Part shown: piece by piece, positions 51,709-59,828 of the stretch | How the letters are laid out: each line of letters begins with the position of its first letter | Numbering within the stretch: position 1 is the first letter of the stretch | From: Nocardia aurea | GTDB lineage: Bacteria > Actinomycetota > Actinomycetes > Mycobacteriales > Mycobacteriaceae | Reading direction: 5' to 3' | DNA: 64,000 nt | NCBI RefSeq assembly: GCF_003123685.1 | Contig: NZ_QCYJ01000127.1 | Coordinates: 186,001 to 250,000 of the forward strand | Notes under the pieces: generated by a model | Told to the model about the DNA's origin: nothing | The model's input: the letters and a program-made list of their open reading frames with translations, nothing else | Databases searched by the model: none | Position numbers and translations under genes: made by a program

Positions 51709-52220
51709 GACTTCGACTCCGGTTCGGCCAGACCGAAGAAGGTCTCCATCTTCATCGCCACCTGCACGTCCCCCTGGACCTTCAGTTCGCCGCGCATCAA
51801 CAATTCCATCCCCTTGGCGAGCCCGGTCGCGATTCGAACGAAACCGACGCCGTCGAGGAAGACGCTCAGGTCCGGCGGTTCGGTCTGCTCGGCCGATTCG
51901 ATCCGGCAGGACTCCGGCCCGAAGACCACGTCCTGCACCACGGGTTCGCCGGGCACCCTGGTCACCCGGTATCGCACGGTCACATCGCGTTCGAAACTGC
52001 CGGGCACGTAGTAACTCGGCATCAGCTCGAACGCGTTGAGCAACGCCTGCTCTCCGACATCGGTGCCCAGCGCCCACACGAGATCGGATTCGGGCAGTAC
52101 TTCGACGACCGAACGCACGCGCGCCCGCTCGCCCGAGAGCAGGTCCTCGATCTGATCCCTGCTCGCCTTTCCGGTTTCGGCCGCGATCGTGATCGCCTCG
52201 GTCAGTGCTTCGGTTCTCAT
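51705..52220 (-). CDS. SCP2-domain lipid-binding protein 1
   Basis: A 171-residue protein. The C-terminal half has the SCP2 sterol-carrier-like pattern (DLSVFLDGVGFVRIATGLAKGMELLMRGELKVQGDVQVAMKMETFFG). The N-terminal half is a beta-rich segment (DVTVRYRVTRVPGEPVVQDVVFG). It may hold hydrophobic intermediates. ATGA overlaps join it to both the monooxygenase gene before it and the ketosynthase gene after it. Confidence 0.8.
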   Translation of the reverse strand: MRTEALTEAITIAAETGKASRDQIEDLLSGERARVRSVVEVLPESDLVWALGTDVGEQALLNAFELMPSYYVPGSFERDVTVRYRVTRVPGEPVVQDVVFGPESCRIESAEQTEPPDLSVFLDGVGFVRIATGLAKGMELLMRGELKVQGDVQVAMKMETFFGLAEPESKS

Positions 52221-53920
52221 ACCGACATCTCCGAATCCCTCGAACCTGCTGTCGTACTGTCGATCACGGCCGTGATGAGCTCGTTGTACGGATCGGCGCC
52301 CGCCAGTACCGCGGCGATATGTCCGTCCGGCCTGATCAGAACCGCCGCGCGGTCGGTGAGCCCGTAGGTCTCCGACATCCGGCCGGACCTGTCGACGAGC
52401 GTCCGCGTCCCGGAACCGGTGGTGGTGTCCGGGGTGACGGGGTGCACGGCCACCGCCGCCACCGGCACGGTGTTCATCAAGTGGACGTAGCCGACCGCGT
52501 CGGCCCATTTCTCGGCCGCGACGGGACCGGTGACAAGCGCGAAACCGTGACCGGGCAGATCCAGTGTCGATATCGGCGTGCCGTCCGCCTCACGGAGCCA
52601 GAAATGCGGTGCCCGACAACCCGGTTCGGCCAGCGGGTGGTAATCGACGACACTTTCGACCGGTTCGGTCACGCCGTAGCGGAAACCGAGTGATTGGCCG
52701 TAGAAGTCGAATTGTGGTCGTTGCTCTTCGATTCCGGCCGCGAGCGCCCTGTCGAAACCGGGGGCGTCCGCGGGGTCCGCCGCGGTGAGCACGTCGGCGA
52801 AGGCTTCCGCGAATTCGAACATCGCCAGCGCGTTGTGCTCGCTCTGCTCGCCGTTGAACCGCGCCACCGGCCTGCGTTCGACCTCGTAGCTGTCCAACAG
52901 ATCCGGTGCGGCCCAGCCCTCCAGCGCGGCGGCCAACTTCCAGGCCAGATTGTGCGCGTCCTGGATGCCGGTGTTCATGCCGAACCCACCGGTGGGCGGG
53001 AAGGTGTGTGCGGCGTCGCCGATCACGAAGACCCGACCGCTCGCGTCCCGCCAGCGGTCCACCCCGGTCGAACGCATGGTCCAGGTGCGCGAGGAGATGA
53101 TCCTGGCGTCGATATCGGCGCCGAGGGCCGCGCGCAGCAGCGAGGGCGCGCTGTCCTCCGAGATTTCCACCGCGCCGTCGAGTGGCACCTCGAGCATCCA
53201 CTCGTCACCCGCGGGATCGATGGTGATCAGCACACCCCGGACCCGCTGGTTCATGATCCAGGACAACACGCTGCCCATATTGTGGAACTGTGGCCGCAGA
53301 TCGGCCTCGAAATAGATGTCGAGCAGAACACCCAACGGCGAGTCCTCGACCTTGCCGATACCGACCGCCTTCCGCAGCGCTCCGTGCATACCCTCGGCCA
53401 GCACCAGATACTCGGCCTCGCGCCGGTCTTCGCCGCCATCGGATCCGATGTAGGTCACCTCGACCCCGCGCGGACCCGGTGTCGCGTCGGTCACCTGCGC
53501 ACCCCGCACCAGTTCGACATTCGGAAGGGCGGCGAGTCCCTCGGTCAACACGGCCTGTAGGCGATTCTGCGGGCAGAGCACAGGCAGCGTCGGACTCTGC
53601 TCGGCCAGCCGCATGAGTTTGTCGGTGGATTCGACCAGTTCGAGCCGACCGAATTCCGGTTCGGCGACCGAACGCAGAAAGCGCACCCGGGGCGCCTTCT
53701 CCAACGTGGTGCTCACCGCGAGCACGTCGTCGAGGACGCCGAGTTCGCGCAGTATCTCGGTGGTCCTGGTGTTCACCAATGTCGCCTGCGGGTGCCGCGG
53801 CGGCTCGGTATGCCGTTCGAACAACACCACATCCACGCCCCGACGCCCCAGGCAGTACGCGGCGGCGAGTCCCGCCGGACCGCCGCCGACGATGGCGACC
53901 TGCGCCCTGCGGGCGGTCAC
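52217..53920 (-). CDS. FAD-dependent aromatic monooxygenase
   Basis: A 567-residue class-A flavoprotein hydroxylase (PHBH/RdmE type): AIVGGGPAGLAAAYCLGRRG, ERHTEPPRHPQATLVNTRTTEILRELG, the GDAAHTFPPTGGFGMNTGIQDAHNLAWKLAAAL motif, and a C-terminal thioredoxin-like domain. Such enzymes hydroxylate phenolic rings. In this locus the ring would be the resorcinol made by DarB and DarA, giving a trihydroxy or quinone-type product. The GTG start overlaps the darA stop (GTGA). Confidence 0.92.
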   Translation of the reverse strand: MTARRAQVAIVGGGPAGLAAAYCLGRRGVDVVLFERHTEPPRHPQATLVNTRTTEILRELGVLDDVLAVSTTLEKAPRVRFLRSVAEPEFGRLELVESTDKLMRLAEQSPTLPVLCPQNRLQAVLTEGLAALPNVELVRGAQVTDATPGPRGVEVTYIGSDGGEDRREAEYLVLAEGMHGALRKAVGIGKVEDSPLGVLLDIYFEADLRPQFHNMGSVLSWIMNQRVRGVLITIDPAGDEWMLEVPLDGAVEISEDSAPSLLRAALGADIDARIISSRTWTMRSTGVDRWRDASGRVFVIGDAAHTFPPTGGFGMNTGIQDAHNLAWKLAAALEGWAAPDLLDSYEVERRPVARFNGEQSEHNALAMFEFAEAFADVLTAADPADAPGFDRALAAGIEEQRPQFDFYGQSLGFRYGVTEPVESVVDYHPLAEPGCRAPHFWLREADGTPISTLDLPGHGFALVTGPVAAEKWADAVGYVHLMNTVPVAAVAVHPVTPDTTTGSGTRTLVDRSGRMSETYGLTDRAAVLIRPDGHIAAVLAGADPYNELITAVIDSTTAGSRDSEMSV

Positions 53921-54900
53921 GACGACGCTCCGACCGACATCGCCGACCGTCCGAGCACCCGGTCGAGCCGAGTTCCCACGACGCGGTCGAAACGCTCGCG
54001 GCCCAGCAACCGGGCGAGGGCCAGGGCCGGAAACCCTACCGCGATGGCGACACCGAGGGAACCGACGAATGCCGTGAGTGCCGCGACACGGGCGGCGACA
54101 CCGTACTCCGACGCTCGCCTGATACCCGCGCCCCAACGACGGAATACGCTGCCCGCCAACAGATCCGCCGCCGCGAGCAGGGGCACCACCGGTGCGGCGT
54201 CCGCGTCGCGCAGGACCGTCGCGAGATCGTCGGAGGATTTCGTCGCGGAGATCTCCGCGCCCAGCGCGGCGAGACGGCTCAACTCGTCGGTTCCGACGCC
54301 CGCACGACCGAACAACGCACCCTCGCGCCTACCCAGCAACAACCAGCGCAACGTGGTCACCAGTGTGATCGCCTGTGGCCGAGTATCGATGGCCGCGACC
54401 GCGCCCACCGTGCGGGCGCCGACCGCGGTGAGGCGGCGGTGGACTTCTCCCGCCGCCGAGTACCACATATTGCGGCACGCGACCACGGTCACGACATCGC
54501 GTTCGGCGAAGATCTCGCGATGCCGCGTCAGCAATGTCCGCGCGGGCAACGAGGGAGCCAGATACCAGACCTGGTATGCGAAGAGAACCAATTCCCCCGG
54601 TTCCGAACGCAATTGCTCGGCCGGAGTGGACAGCGCCACCGTGCATTCCTCGTCGACACAGGCCGGGAACGCGCCGAAGAACCGGGTCACCGGCCAGGGA
54701 AAGGGAAAGGGCGAGGCGGGTTCGACACGAACCCGGCGCACCTGCCAGTTGGCGGCGACGAGCGGAGCGACGAGCGCGTCCACCGATTCGATCAGCTGCC
54801 CGGTCTGGCTGTACTCGAAAACCACTGCTGCACGGGTGGATTCAGCGTCGTTGCGGCGGTCGGATCGTCGGCTCGCCTCGGTCTCCGAGGCCCCCGTCAC
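53917..54900 (-). CDS. darA: DarA-like dialkylresorcinol-forming protein
   Basis: A 327-residue protein that matches the DarA family. It has a flavodoxin-like start FEYSQTGQLIESV (about 28-40), PASPFPFPWPVTRFFGAFP, AYQVWYLAPSLPA (about 108-120), and VACRNMWYSAAGEVHRRL, then HxSxLT-type replaced by DTRPQAITLVTTLRWLLLG. The C-terminus has a hydrophobic helix. DarA is thought to oxidise the cyclohexanedione made by DarB to the resorcinol. The GTG start overlaps the darB stop. Confidence 0.85.
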   Translation of the reverse strand: MTGASETEASRRSDRRNDAESTRAAVVFEYSQTGQLIESVDALVAPLVAANWQVRRVRVEPASPFPFPWPVTRFFGAFPACVDEECTVALSTPAEQLRSEPGELVLFAYQVWYLAPSLPARTLLTRHREIFAERDVVTVVACRNMWYSAAGEVHRRLTAVGARTVGAVAAIDTRPQAITLVTTLRWLLLGRREGALFGRAGVGTDELSRLAALGAEISATKSSDDLATVLRDADAAPVVPLLAAADLLAGSVFRRWGAGIRRASEYGVAARVAALTAFVGSLGVAIAVGFPALALARLLGRERFDRVVGTRLDRVLGRSAMSVGASS

Positions 54901-56051
54901 GACTCGACCTTCGCCTGCTGCGCGGTGCCCGCGACGGCCGTCAAATGCATGAAGGAAATAGCGAATCGGCCGGATTCCGGCACCATGCACAACAGGGTGT
55001 CGCCCGGCTGCACCAATTTTTCCTGAAGCATTTCATCGAGAATCACATAGATACTCGCGCTGCCGATGTTTCCGACCCGGGTGAGATTACTGAACCATGC
55101 CTCCGGTCGGCCCGCGGAAACGCCACGACGTTTGATTTCACCCGTGAGCATGGTTTTCATACGCTCACTGGAGTAATGCGCCGGAAACCACGTCACGGCA
55201 TCCGGATCGAATTTACCGGCGTCGGCGAGCCGTTCGTATTCATCGATGCCGACCCGCACGAGATGGGGCAGCAGAGACAGTTTCTGGCGCGCCACGAGCG
55301 CACCGTCCATCGCGGCCGCCGAAGCGTTCGGATAATCGGCCCATGTCTTCTCGCAACCGTTCTTGTTGCTGCCGAAGTACATACAGGCCTTCTCGGTATT
55401 CGCGTACGACGTCAGCGAAATCCAGTCGATTCGAAGACTCACTCGATCGGGAGCCGGCGAATCGGAGACGATCGCCGCGCCCGCGCCGTCGGAGAGCATA
55501 TATCGCAAAAAGGCGGTCTCCATCGGCAGCGACCCGTCTTCGGTGATCGCTTTCATTTCCTCGTAGCGGGTGTGTTTGAACCCGCGAGAGGCGAGTTCGC
55601 TCGCCACCGAGACCGCGGTCTTCTTCTCCCCCACCTTCACCTGTAGGTAGGCGTTCTTCAGGGCCATCATCCCCGAACTACAGATGCCGTGCGCGGTGAC
55701 GATCTCCAACGGCGGATAGCCGAGTTCGCCGTGCACCATGCTGGCGTGACCGGGGCCCATCAGATCGGGCAGGGTGGTCGCCGCGGCGAGCAGTTCCACG
55801 TCGGCGGGCTCGAGACCAGCACGTTCGACCGCGTTGCGCACCGCGGACGCGGCCATCGCCGCGTTCGAGTACACCGTCTGCTGCTTCTTGTCGATGGCGT
55901 AGTACCGGGTCTTGATCCCACTGTTCTGGAGAATCTGATCCTTCAGATCGGACGAGGCCCGGCCCGCCTTGCCGATGTACTCCTCGATCTCGTCGTTCGG
56001 CACCGGCTCACCGGGTAGAAAACGTCCGGTCGCTGTGATGTATGCGTCCAT
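54897..56051 (-). CDS. darB: DarB-like ketosynthase III
   Basis: A 384-residue KAS-III homologue with an N-terminal DarB pattern (YITATGRFLPGEPVPNDEIEEYIG, NSGIKTRYYAIDK). The triad is Cys124 in AHGICSSGMMAL, His292 in WFPAHYSS, and Asn328 in RVGNIGSAS. DarB condenses two beta-ketoacyl thioesters into an alkyl-cyclohexane-1,3-dione. GGAG lies 4 nt before the ATG at 56051. The ACP gene is 47 bp upstream on the same strand. Confidence 0.9.
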   Translation of the reverse strand: MDAYITATGRFLPGEPVPNDEIEEYIGKAGRASSDLKDQILQNSGIKTRYYAIDKKQQTVYSNAAMAASAVRNAVERAGLEPADVELLAAATTLPDLMGPGHASMVHGELGYPPLEIVTAHGICSSGMMALKNAYLQVKVGEKKTAVSVASELASRGFKHTRYEEMKAITEDGSLPMETAFLRYMLSDGAGAAIVSDSPAPDRVSLRIDWISLTSYANTEKACMYFGSNKNGCEKTWADYPNASAAAMDGALVARQKLSLLPHLVRVGIDEYERLADAGKFDPDAVTWFPAHYSSERMKTMLTGEIKRRGVSAGRPEAWFSNLTRVGNIGSASIYVILDEMLQEKLVQPGDTLLCMVPESGRFAISFMHLTAVAGTAQQAKVES

Positions 56052-56098
56052 GGACTCCACACTTTCGTCGGAAGAACTGTTCGATGGACCGTTCCGGG

Positions 56099-56353
56099 TC
56101 ACCCAGCGGATTCGGCTATTTTCACGCGAATCAGGTCCATGAGATCCGAAAATGTCTTCACCGAAGCGATACGTTCGTCGTCGAGCGAGATATCGTATTT
56201 CGTCTCGATGAGGTCGGCGACGGAAAGAACACCGAGGGAATCCAGACCGAGATCTTCCAACGTCGCATCGGCGGGAACCGAATTCAGATCGACGTTGTAG
56301 TGATTCAGCAGGAAGTCGGCGATATCATCGCGAATAGACACATCAACTGACAT
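56099..56353 (-). CDS. Acyl carrier protein
   Basis: An 84-residue ACP with the phosphopantetheine Ser39 in LEDLGLDSLGVLSVADLIE and acidic helix II. It would carry the acyl chains processed by the ketosynthase, the dehydratases and DarB. The ATG at 56353 was selected; a longer frame adds non-family residues. No phosphopantetheinyl transferase gene is in the window. Confidence 0.93.
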   Translation of the reverse strand: MSVDVSIRDDIADFLLNHYNVDLNSVPADATLEDLGLDSLGVLSVADLIETKYDISLDDERIASVKTFSDLMDLIRVKIAESAG

Positions 56354-56641
56354 AGCGGATCCTCTTCGAAATGGCGCATGACGCTCGGGGCACGCGACCA
56401 ACCATTTGTGAACACAATGCTCGTCCCGCCCAGACGAGTCTGTTGGATTCTCTGTATCGACGACACTGCCGATTCGACTGCACTACACCTGTGCGATACC
56501 CAGGTTCCTTGGGCTACTGCGCCCCGTGGCCTCCTGCACCGAGACTAGATCGCGATCAACTCGGTCGTCAATTGTTCGACGCCACAAATCTTCTGACCAG
56601 CGGCTGGACGGAGCAGACTGGATGGACGGTTTATTTGCCGA
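56354..56641. promoter_or_regulatory. AT-richer gap inside the dar-like locus
   Basis: No gene is seen. A minus-strand promoter fits: TTGACG (56571-56566), 16 bp, TCTAGT (56549-56544), upstream of the ACP gene. Two small inverted repeats, TTGTG-AA-CACAA (56406-56417) and CAGAC-GA-GTCTG (56431-56442), lie between it and the ACP start. The region may start a second transcript for ACP to UbiB. Confidence 0.4.
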
Positions 56642-57088
56642 TCAGTCGCGGACAAACCACTTCTCCATATTTCGAGCGGTCATCATATTGCCTTTAATAC
56701 GCAGATTTCCGGTCACCAAGAGTGCCATTCCGCCCATCTGACCTGCGATCATCCGCAGAAACGGGACCATCCCGAGCTCCAGCGTCACCGCGGGATCGAG
56801 CCCCGGATTCCCCTGGTGCACAGTGCACCTGGAGTTCGCGACGACGACCGTCCACATATCGGCCGGTTCACCGATACGCCAGCACACCACCGAGTCCACA
56901 CCCTCGACACGGTCGCCGATCAGCCGTCGCGGCATCTCGTCGAAGACCGCGTGCAGGACGACGCTGCGACTCATCGGGTCCGCCATCGCGCTCGCCAGCG
57001 TCTCGTCATCGATACTCCTGACGATCTCGTTGAACTCCGATGATCTGGAAGTTGTTACGCCCGAAGGAATTCGGATGTTCTTGGACAT
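56642..57088 (-). CDS. SCP2-domain lipid-binding protein 2
   Basis: A 148-residue protein with SCP2-like features: MPRRLIGDRVEGVDSVVCWRIGEPADMWTVVVANSRCTVHQGN and the end PFLRMIAGQMGGMALLVTGNLRIKGNMMTARNMEKWF, parallel to the end of the other SCP2 protein in the locus. GGAG lies about 9 nt before the ATG at 57088. It is the first minus-strand gene after the divergent promoter. Confidence 0.82.
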   Translation of the reverse strand: MSKNIRIPSGVTTSRSSEFNEIVRSIDDETLASAMADPMSRSVVLHAVFDEMPRRLIGDRVEGVDSVVCWRIGEPADMWTVVVANSRCTVHQGNPGLDPAVTLELGMVPFLRMIAGQMGGMALLVTGNLRIKGNMMTARNMEKWFVRD

Positions 57089-57155
57089 GGTGGACACTCC
57101 GGCCTGGACATGGGAGGTGCGGGAACCGCGGAAGAGACGACGTCGCGGTGGGCAC

Positions 57156-57184
57156 AGAATAGGTTCGGCTCCGAACCCGGTCAA
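57156..57184 (-). promoter_or_regulatory. Promoter with operator in its spacer
   Basis: On the minus strand: -35 TTGACC (57184-57179), exact 17-bp spacer, -10 TATTCT (57161-57156). The spacer is almost wholly occupied by the perfect palindrome GGTTCGGAGCCGAACC (57162-57177). Transcription would begin about 60 nt before the SCP2-2 gene. A spacer palindrome suggests direct repression or MerR-like control. Confidence 0.65.
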
Positions 57185-57344
57185 CGTCCCCGGCGGGCGG
57201 CGCCGCGCCGTGTTAGGCTCCGATGCGGCAGCCACTCCGGCCGTCCGCCCCGATCGGATCCAGCCCACTCCCCGATAGACGATCGCTCCACGCTCGAGTC
57301 GAGAACTGCACGTGGACAGTCATTTTCGCCATACGGAGGGTCAT

Positions 57345-57590
57345 ATGAACCCATCGGATACCGGCGCGCAGCTGCCGGCCGACGAACACGACGCACTCAC
57401 CACGATCCTGCGGGCGCCACCTCCGCCCGGCATCGCCGCGCTGCCCTCCGAATCGCGCGACGACCTCGCCGCACTGGTCGAGGAAGTGACCCGCAAACGG
57501 ATCGAGGAACTCACCGTCGCCGCCCTGGGCGCACTGGACAATGTGCCGGTGTTCCTTCGCGGCGCGGTGCGAAAGGCAGTCGGACTGTGA
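57345..57590 (+). CDS. 81-residue protein of unknown function (locus divergent arm)
   Basis: Small acidic helical protein: DEHDALTTILRAPPPPGIAALPSE, then LAALVEEVTRKRIEELTVAALGALDNVPVFLRGAVRKAVGL. CGGAGGG lies 4 nt before the ATG. It has no signal or membrane segment. The stop overlaps the next start (GTGA), so the two are coupled. I do not recognise either; a small adaptor role is only a guess. Confidence 0.7.
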   Translation: MNPSDTGAQLPADEHDALTTILRAPPPPGIAALPSESRDDLAALVEEVTRKRIEELTVAALGALDNVPVFLRGAVRKAVGL

Positions 57591-58228
57591 AGGATTCACC
57601 CGCCGCGCGCAGCTCGACCCTGGCCGGACTCGCACGCGTGCTCGATGTGCCGGTCGATCGGATCGCCTATCTGGCCGAAGTTCCCGCCGACGATATCGCG
57701 GGCTTGCGGCGGCAGATCGGCGATCTGCTCTTCGATTCCACCGCACCGGGTCTCGGCAAGATCGCCGCGGCGACCCGGGTCATCCCGCCCGCCATCGCCG
57801 CCAAGGTCATCACCCGTAACAAGAGCGCGTTGATGACCGCGCACATGGCCGCGGTGATGGACACCCCGCGCGCGATCGCCACCGCGAAGCGACTTCCCCC
57901 CGACTACCTGGCCGAGGTCGCCACCCACCTGGATCTGTCCCGCTCGTCGGCGTTGATCGGCGGGTTGCCGGACGATCTGGTCGTCACCGTGGCCAGGTCA
58001 CTCGCCGATCGGCAGGACTGGATCACCTTGAGCGCGATGATCGAGATCGCCACCGACGCCCACCTGGCACGCTGCCTCGATGCCCTCGACGCGGGCGAGA
58101 TCGTCGCCGCGGCGAGTCTGATCGCCGGATCGGACGCGTCCGCTCGGGTGATCGCGCTGGTGTCGGAGCCACTGGCGAGCCAGCTGCGCGATGTCGTGGA
58201 CACACCCCCTCCCACCGTCGAGAGTTGA
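57587..58228 (+). CDS. 213-residue all-helical protein of unknown function
   Basis: The protein is a series of short helices with repeated LxxLP/D patterns (LARVLDVPVDRIAYLAEVPADDIAGL, HLDLSRSSALIGGLPDDLVVTVARSLADRQDWITL, CLDALDAGEIVAAASLI). This weakly recalls MgtE-N or armadillo-like helical repeats. No catalytic motif is seen. It is coupled by GTGA overlap to the 81-residue gene and lies 4 bp before a hot-dog gene. It may be a scaffold or regulator of the biosynthetic enzymes, but this is unproven. Confidence 0.72.
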   Translation: MKDSPAARSSTLAGLARVLDVPVDRIAYLAEVPADDIAGLRRQIGDLLFDSTAPGLGKIAAATRVIPPAIAAKVITRNKSALMTAHMAAVMDTPRAIATAKRLPPDYLAEVATHLDLSRSSALIGGLPDDLVVTVARSLADRQDWITLSAMIEIATDAHLARCLDALDAGEIVAAASLIAGSDASARVIALVSEPLASQLRDVVDTPPPTVES

Positions 58229-58232
58229 CGCG

Positions 58233-58685
58233 ATGCGTTTCCATCTCATCGACCGGATCGAGGCGTGGGAGCCGATGCGCCACATCGCCGCCAGGAAGGC
58301 GACCTCGGTCTACGAGGACTACTGGCAGGATTCTCCCGGGGGTCCCGTCGCACCGTTCGGCCTGGTACTCGAAGCCCTGTGCCAGGCGGGAGCGTGGCTG
58401 GTCCTGCTCAGCACCGAGCACCGCAAGCGCGCCGCGCTGCTCAATATCGGCGAGGTGACGGTGCTGCGAGACGCCGTGCCCGGCGATGTCCTGCGCATGT
58501 CGGCGCAGGTGAGATCGATCGGCACCAGGACAGCCGTCGTCGACGGGCGAGTGGATGTCGACGGAGTGCCGATCCTGACGGCGAACGGCATCATGTGCGG
58601 ATTGATCGACGCCGACCGGCTCGACGATCCGGCCGATACGGCGCGCATGGCCGGGGTTCTGCTCGGCCGCGGACCGCTCGATTGA
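58233..58685 (+). CDS. FabZ-like hot-dog protein lacking the catalytic His
   Basis: A 150-residue hot-dog protein. The FabA/FabZ catalytic segment HFPGxPxxPGVLxxEA is present as DSPGGPVAPFGLVLEALCQAGAW. The His is replaced by Asp33, while the Glu47 position is kept. It is therefore probably not an active dehydratase by itself. It could be the non-catalytic partner of the intact hot-dog protein 26 bp downstream, as in the ApeI/ApeP-type dehydratase pairs of aryl-polyene loci. Confidence 0.82.
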   Translation: MRFHLIDRIEAWEPMRHIAARKATSVYEDYWQDSPGGPVAPFGLVLEALCQAGAWLVLLSTEHRKRAALLNIGEVTVLRDAVPGDVLRMSAQVRSIGTRTAVVDGRVDVDGVPILTANGIMCGLIDADRLDDPADTARMAGVLLGRGPLD

Positions 58686-58711
58686 CGACACTTTCTCCCG
58701 AAGGACACGCC

Positions 58712-59119
58712 ATGACCACGTTCCACACCGCCCCGCCGACGGCGGCCACGATGGGTGCGCCCGCCTTCGATCGCGTCGTCGTCGTCGAGCCGGGAGTCCG
58801 CGCCGTCGCCCATCTCAACGTCACCGGCACGCTGCCACTGTTCGCCACCCACTTCCCCCGCTACCCGGTTCTGCCGGGGGTTCTGCTGATCGAGAGCGCT
58901 CTCGCGCTGGCCCGGCTGGCCGCGGGCGAACCAGGACTGCGATTACGGCACGCGACCCGACTTCGCTTCCGGCGCTTCGTCGTTCCCGGCGACCAAGTAG
59001 AGCTGACGGTCACCGCCCTGGCGGACGAGGACGGTCACGCGGCCCTGAATCGATGGCGGTTCGAGGCGCTGGTGGCCGGTGAACCCGCCGCGAGCATCGC
59101 GTCGCTCACCGTGGCCTGA
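58712..59119 (+). CDS. FabZ-like 3-hydroxyacyl-ACP dehydratase
   Basis: A 135-residue hot-dog enzyme with the active-site segment ATHFPRYPVLPGVLLIESALALA, giving His47 and Glu61 at the correct distance. It likely dehydrates 3-hydroxyacyl-ACP during chain formation. The ribosome site AAGGAC is moderate. It is the last plus-strand gene of the locus and is convergent with the LprG-like gene, with an imperfect 8-bp-arm hairpin (59115-59137) at the junction. Confidence 0.86.
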   Translation: MTTFHTAPPTAATMGAPAFDRVVVVEPGVRAVAHLNVTGTLPLFATHFPRYPVLPGVLLIESALALARLAAGEPGLRLRHATRLRFRRFVVPGDQVELTVTALADEDGHAALNRWRFEALVAGEPAASIASLTVA

Positions 59120-59132
59120 TCCACCTCGCGGG

Positions 59133-59828
59133 TCAGGCGACCGAGGGCACCCGCACCTTCTTGTTGAGATTCGACAGGGCGAAATCGATGGACGCCGGCT
59201 CCCCCGAGGAACCCGCCACCGTCAACCTGGTGCCGACGGGCAGATGCCGACCGGCGGTGGCGAACCAGATGGCCAATCGCGCGTCGCCCTGAATACTCGG
59301 CAGCCAGACCGCGGCGTCGGCGCGCGGCACGTCACCGGTGACGCGGAACGCCTGCACTCCGTCGAACTCCTCCCTGGCCTCGGTCCGCACATTGCTCAGA
59401 TTCGCCAGCATCGCGGCCAGACCACGGTCCGGATCGAGCAGCGTCGACGGCTTCGGCAGCGCCCCGCCTCCCGAGAGTTGCTGCGCGGGAACGTATTTGC
59501 CGTCGGAAGATTTGGAGAACAGCCGCTCGTCCTGCTCGGCGAAATCGAATCGCATCCCGCCGACGTCCACCGTGCCGACCGAGGCGCCCGGTTCCGATCC
59601 CTTCCGTGCCCGCACATCCGCGCTCAACGCGCGCGCCGCGAGCCCGGGTATCGCGTCCGAAGTGGTCATCTCCACGTGCGCGCTGCTGACGCTGCCCGCC
59701 GCCGCGGTCGCGCCGCGCAACAGGAACTCCGGGTCGGGCAGCCCACCCGAGCCGTCGCCACACGCCGACACCCCGGCGAGTACCGCCACGATCGCAACGA
59801 TTACCCGGACCGACCGCAAGGACGTCAT
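59133..59828 (-). CDS. LppX/LprAFG-family lipoprotein
   Basis: A 231-residue lipoprotein. The signal ends in LAGVSAC (Cys about 23). The mature part follows the LprG/LppX pattern (FLLRGATAAAGSVSSAHVEMTT, WLPSIQGDARLAIWFATAGRHLPVGTRLTV). The family holds acylated lipids in a large cavity and helps move them to the outer envelope. Its position at the end of the lipid-type biosynthetic locus makes transfer of the product conceivable. A TAGCAT box (59840-59835) 6 nt before the ATG suggests a leaderless transcript. Confidence 0.88.
   Translation of the reverse strand: MTSLRSVRVIVAIVAVLAGVSACGDGSGGLPDPEFLLRGATAAAGSVSSAHVEMTTSDAIPGLAARALSADVRARKGSEPGASVGTVDVGGMRFDFAEQDERLFSKSSDGKYVPAQQLSGGGALPKPSTLLDPDRGLAAMLANLSNVRTEAREEFDGVQAFRVTGDVPRADAAVWLPSIQGDARLAIWFATAGRHLPVGTRLTVAGSSGEPASIDFALSNLNKKVRVPSVA

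Noticed and set aside
45994..59119. Interpretation of the locus as a type-II aromatic polyketide or enediyne cluster
   Set aside because: There is only one FabF-like ketosynthase with no chain-length factor and no enediyne PKS; DUF1702 alone is not diagnostic, whereas DarA and DarB are clear.
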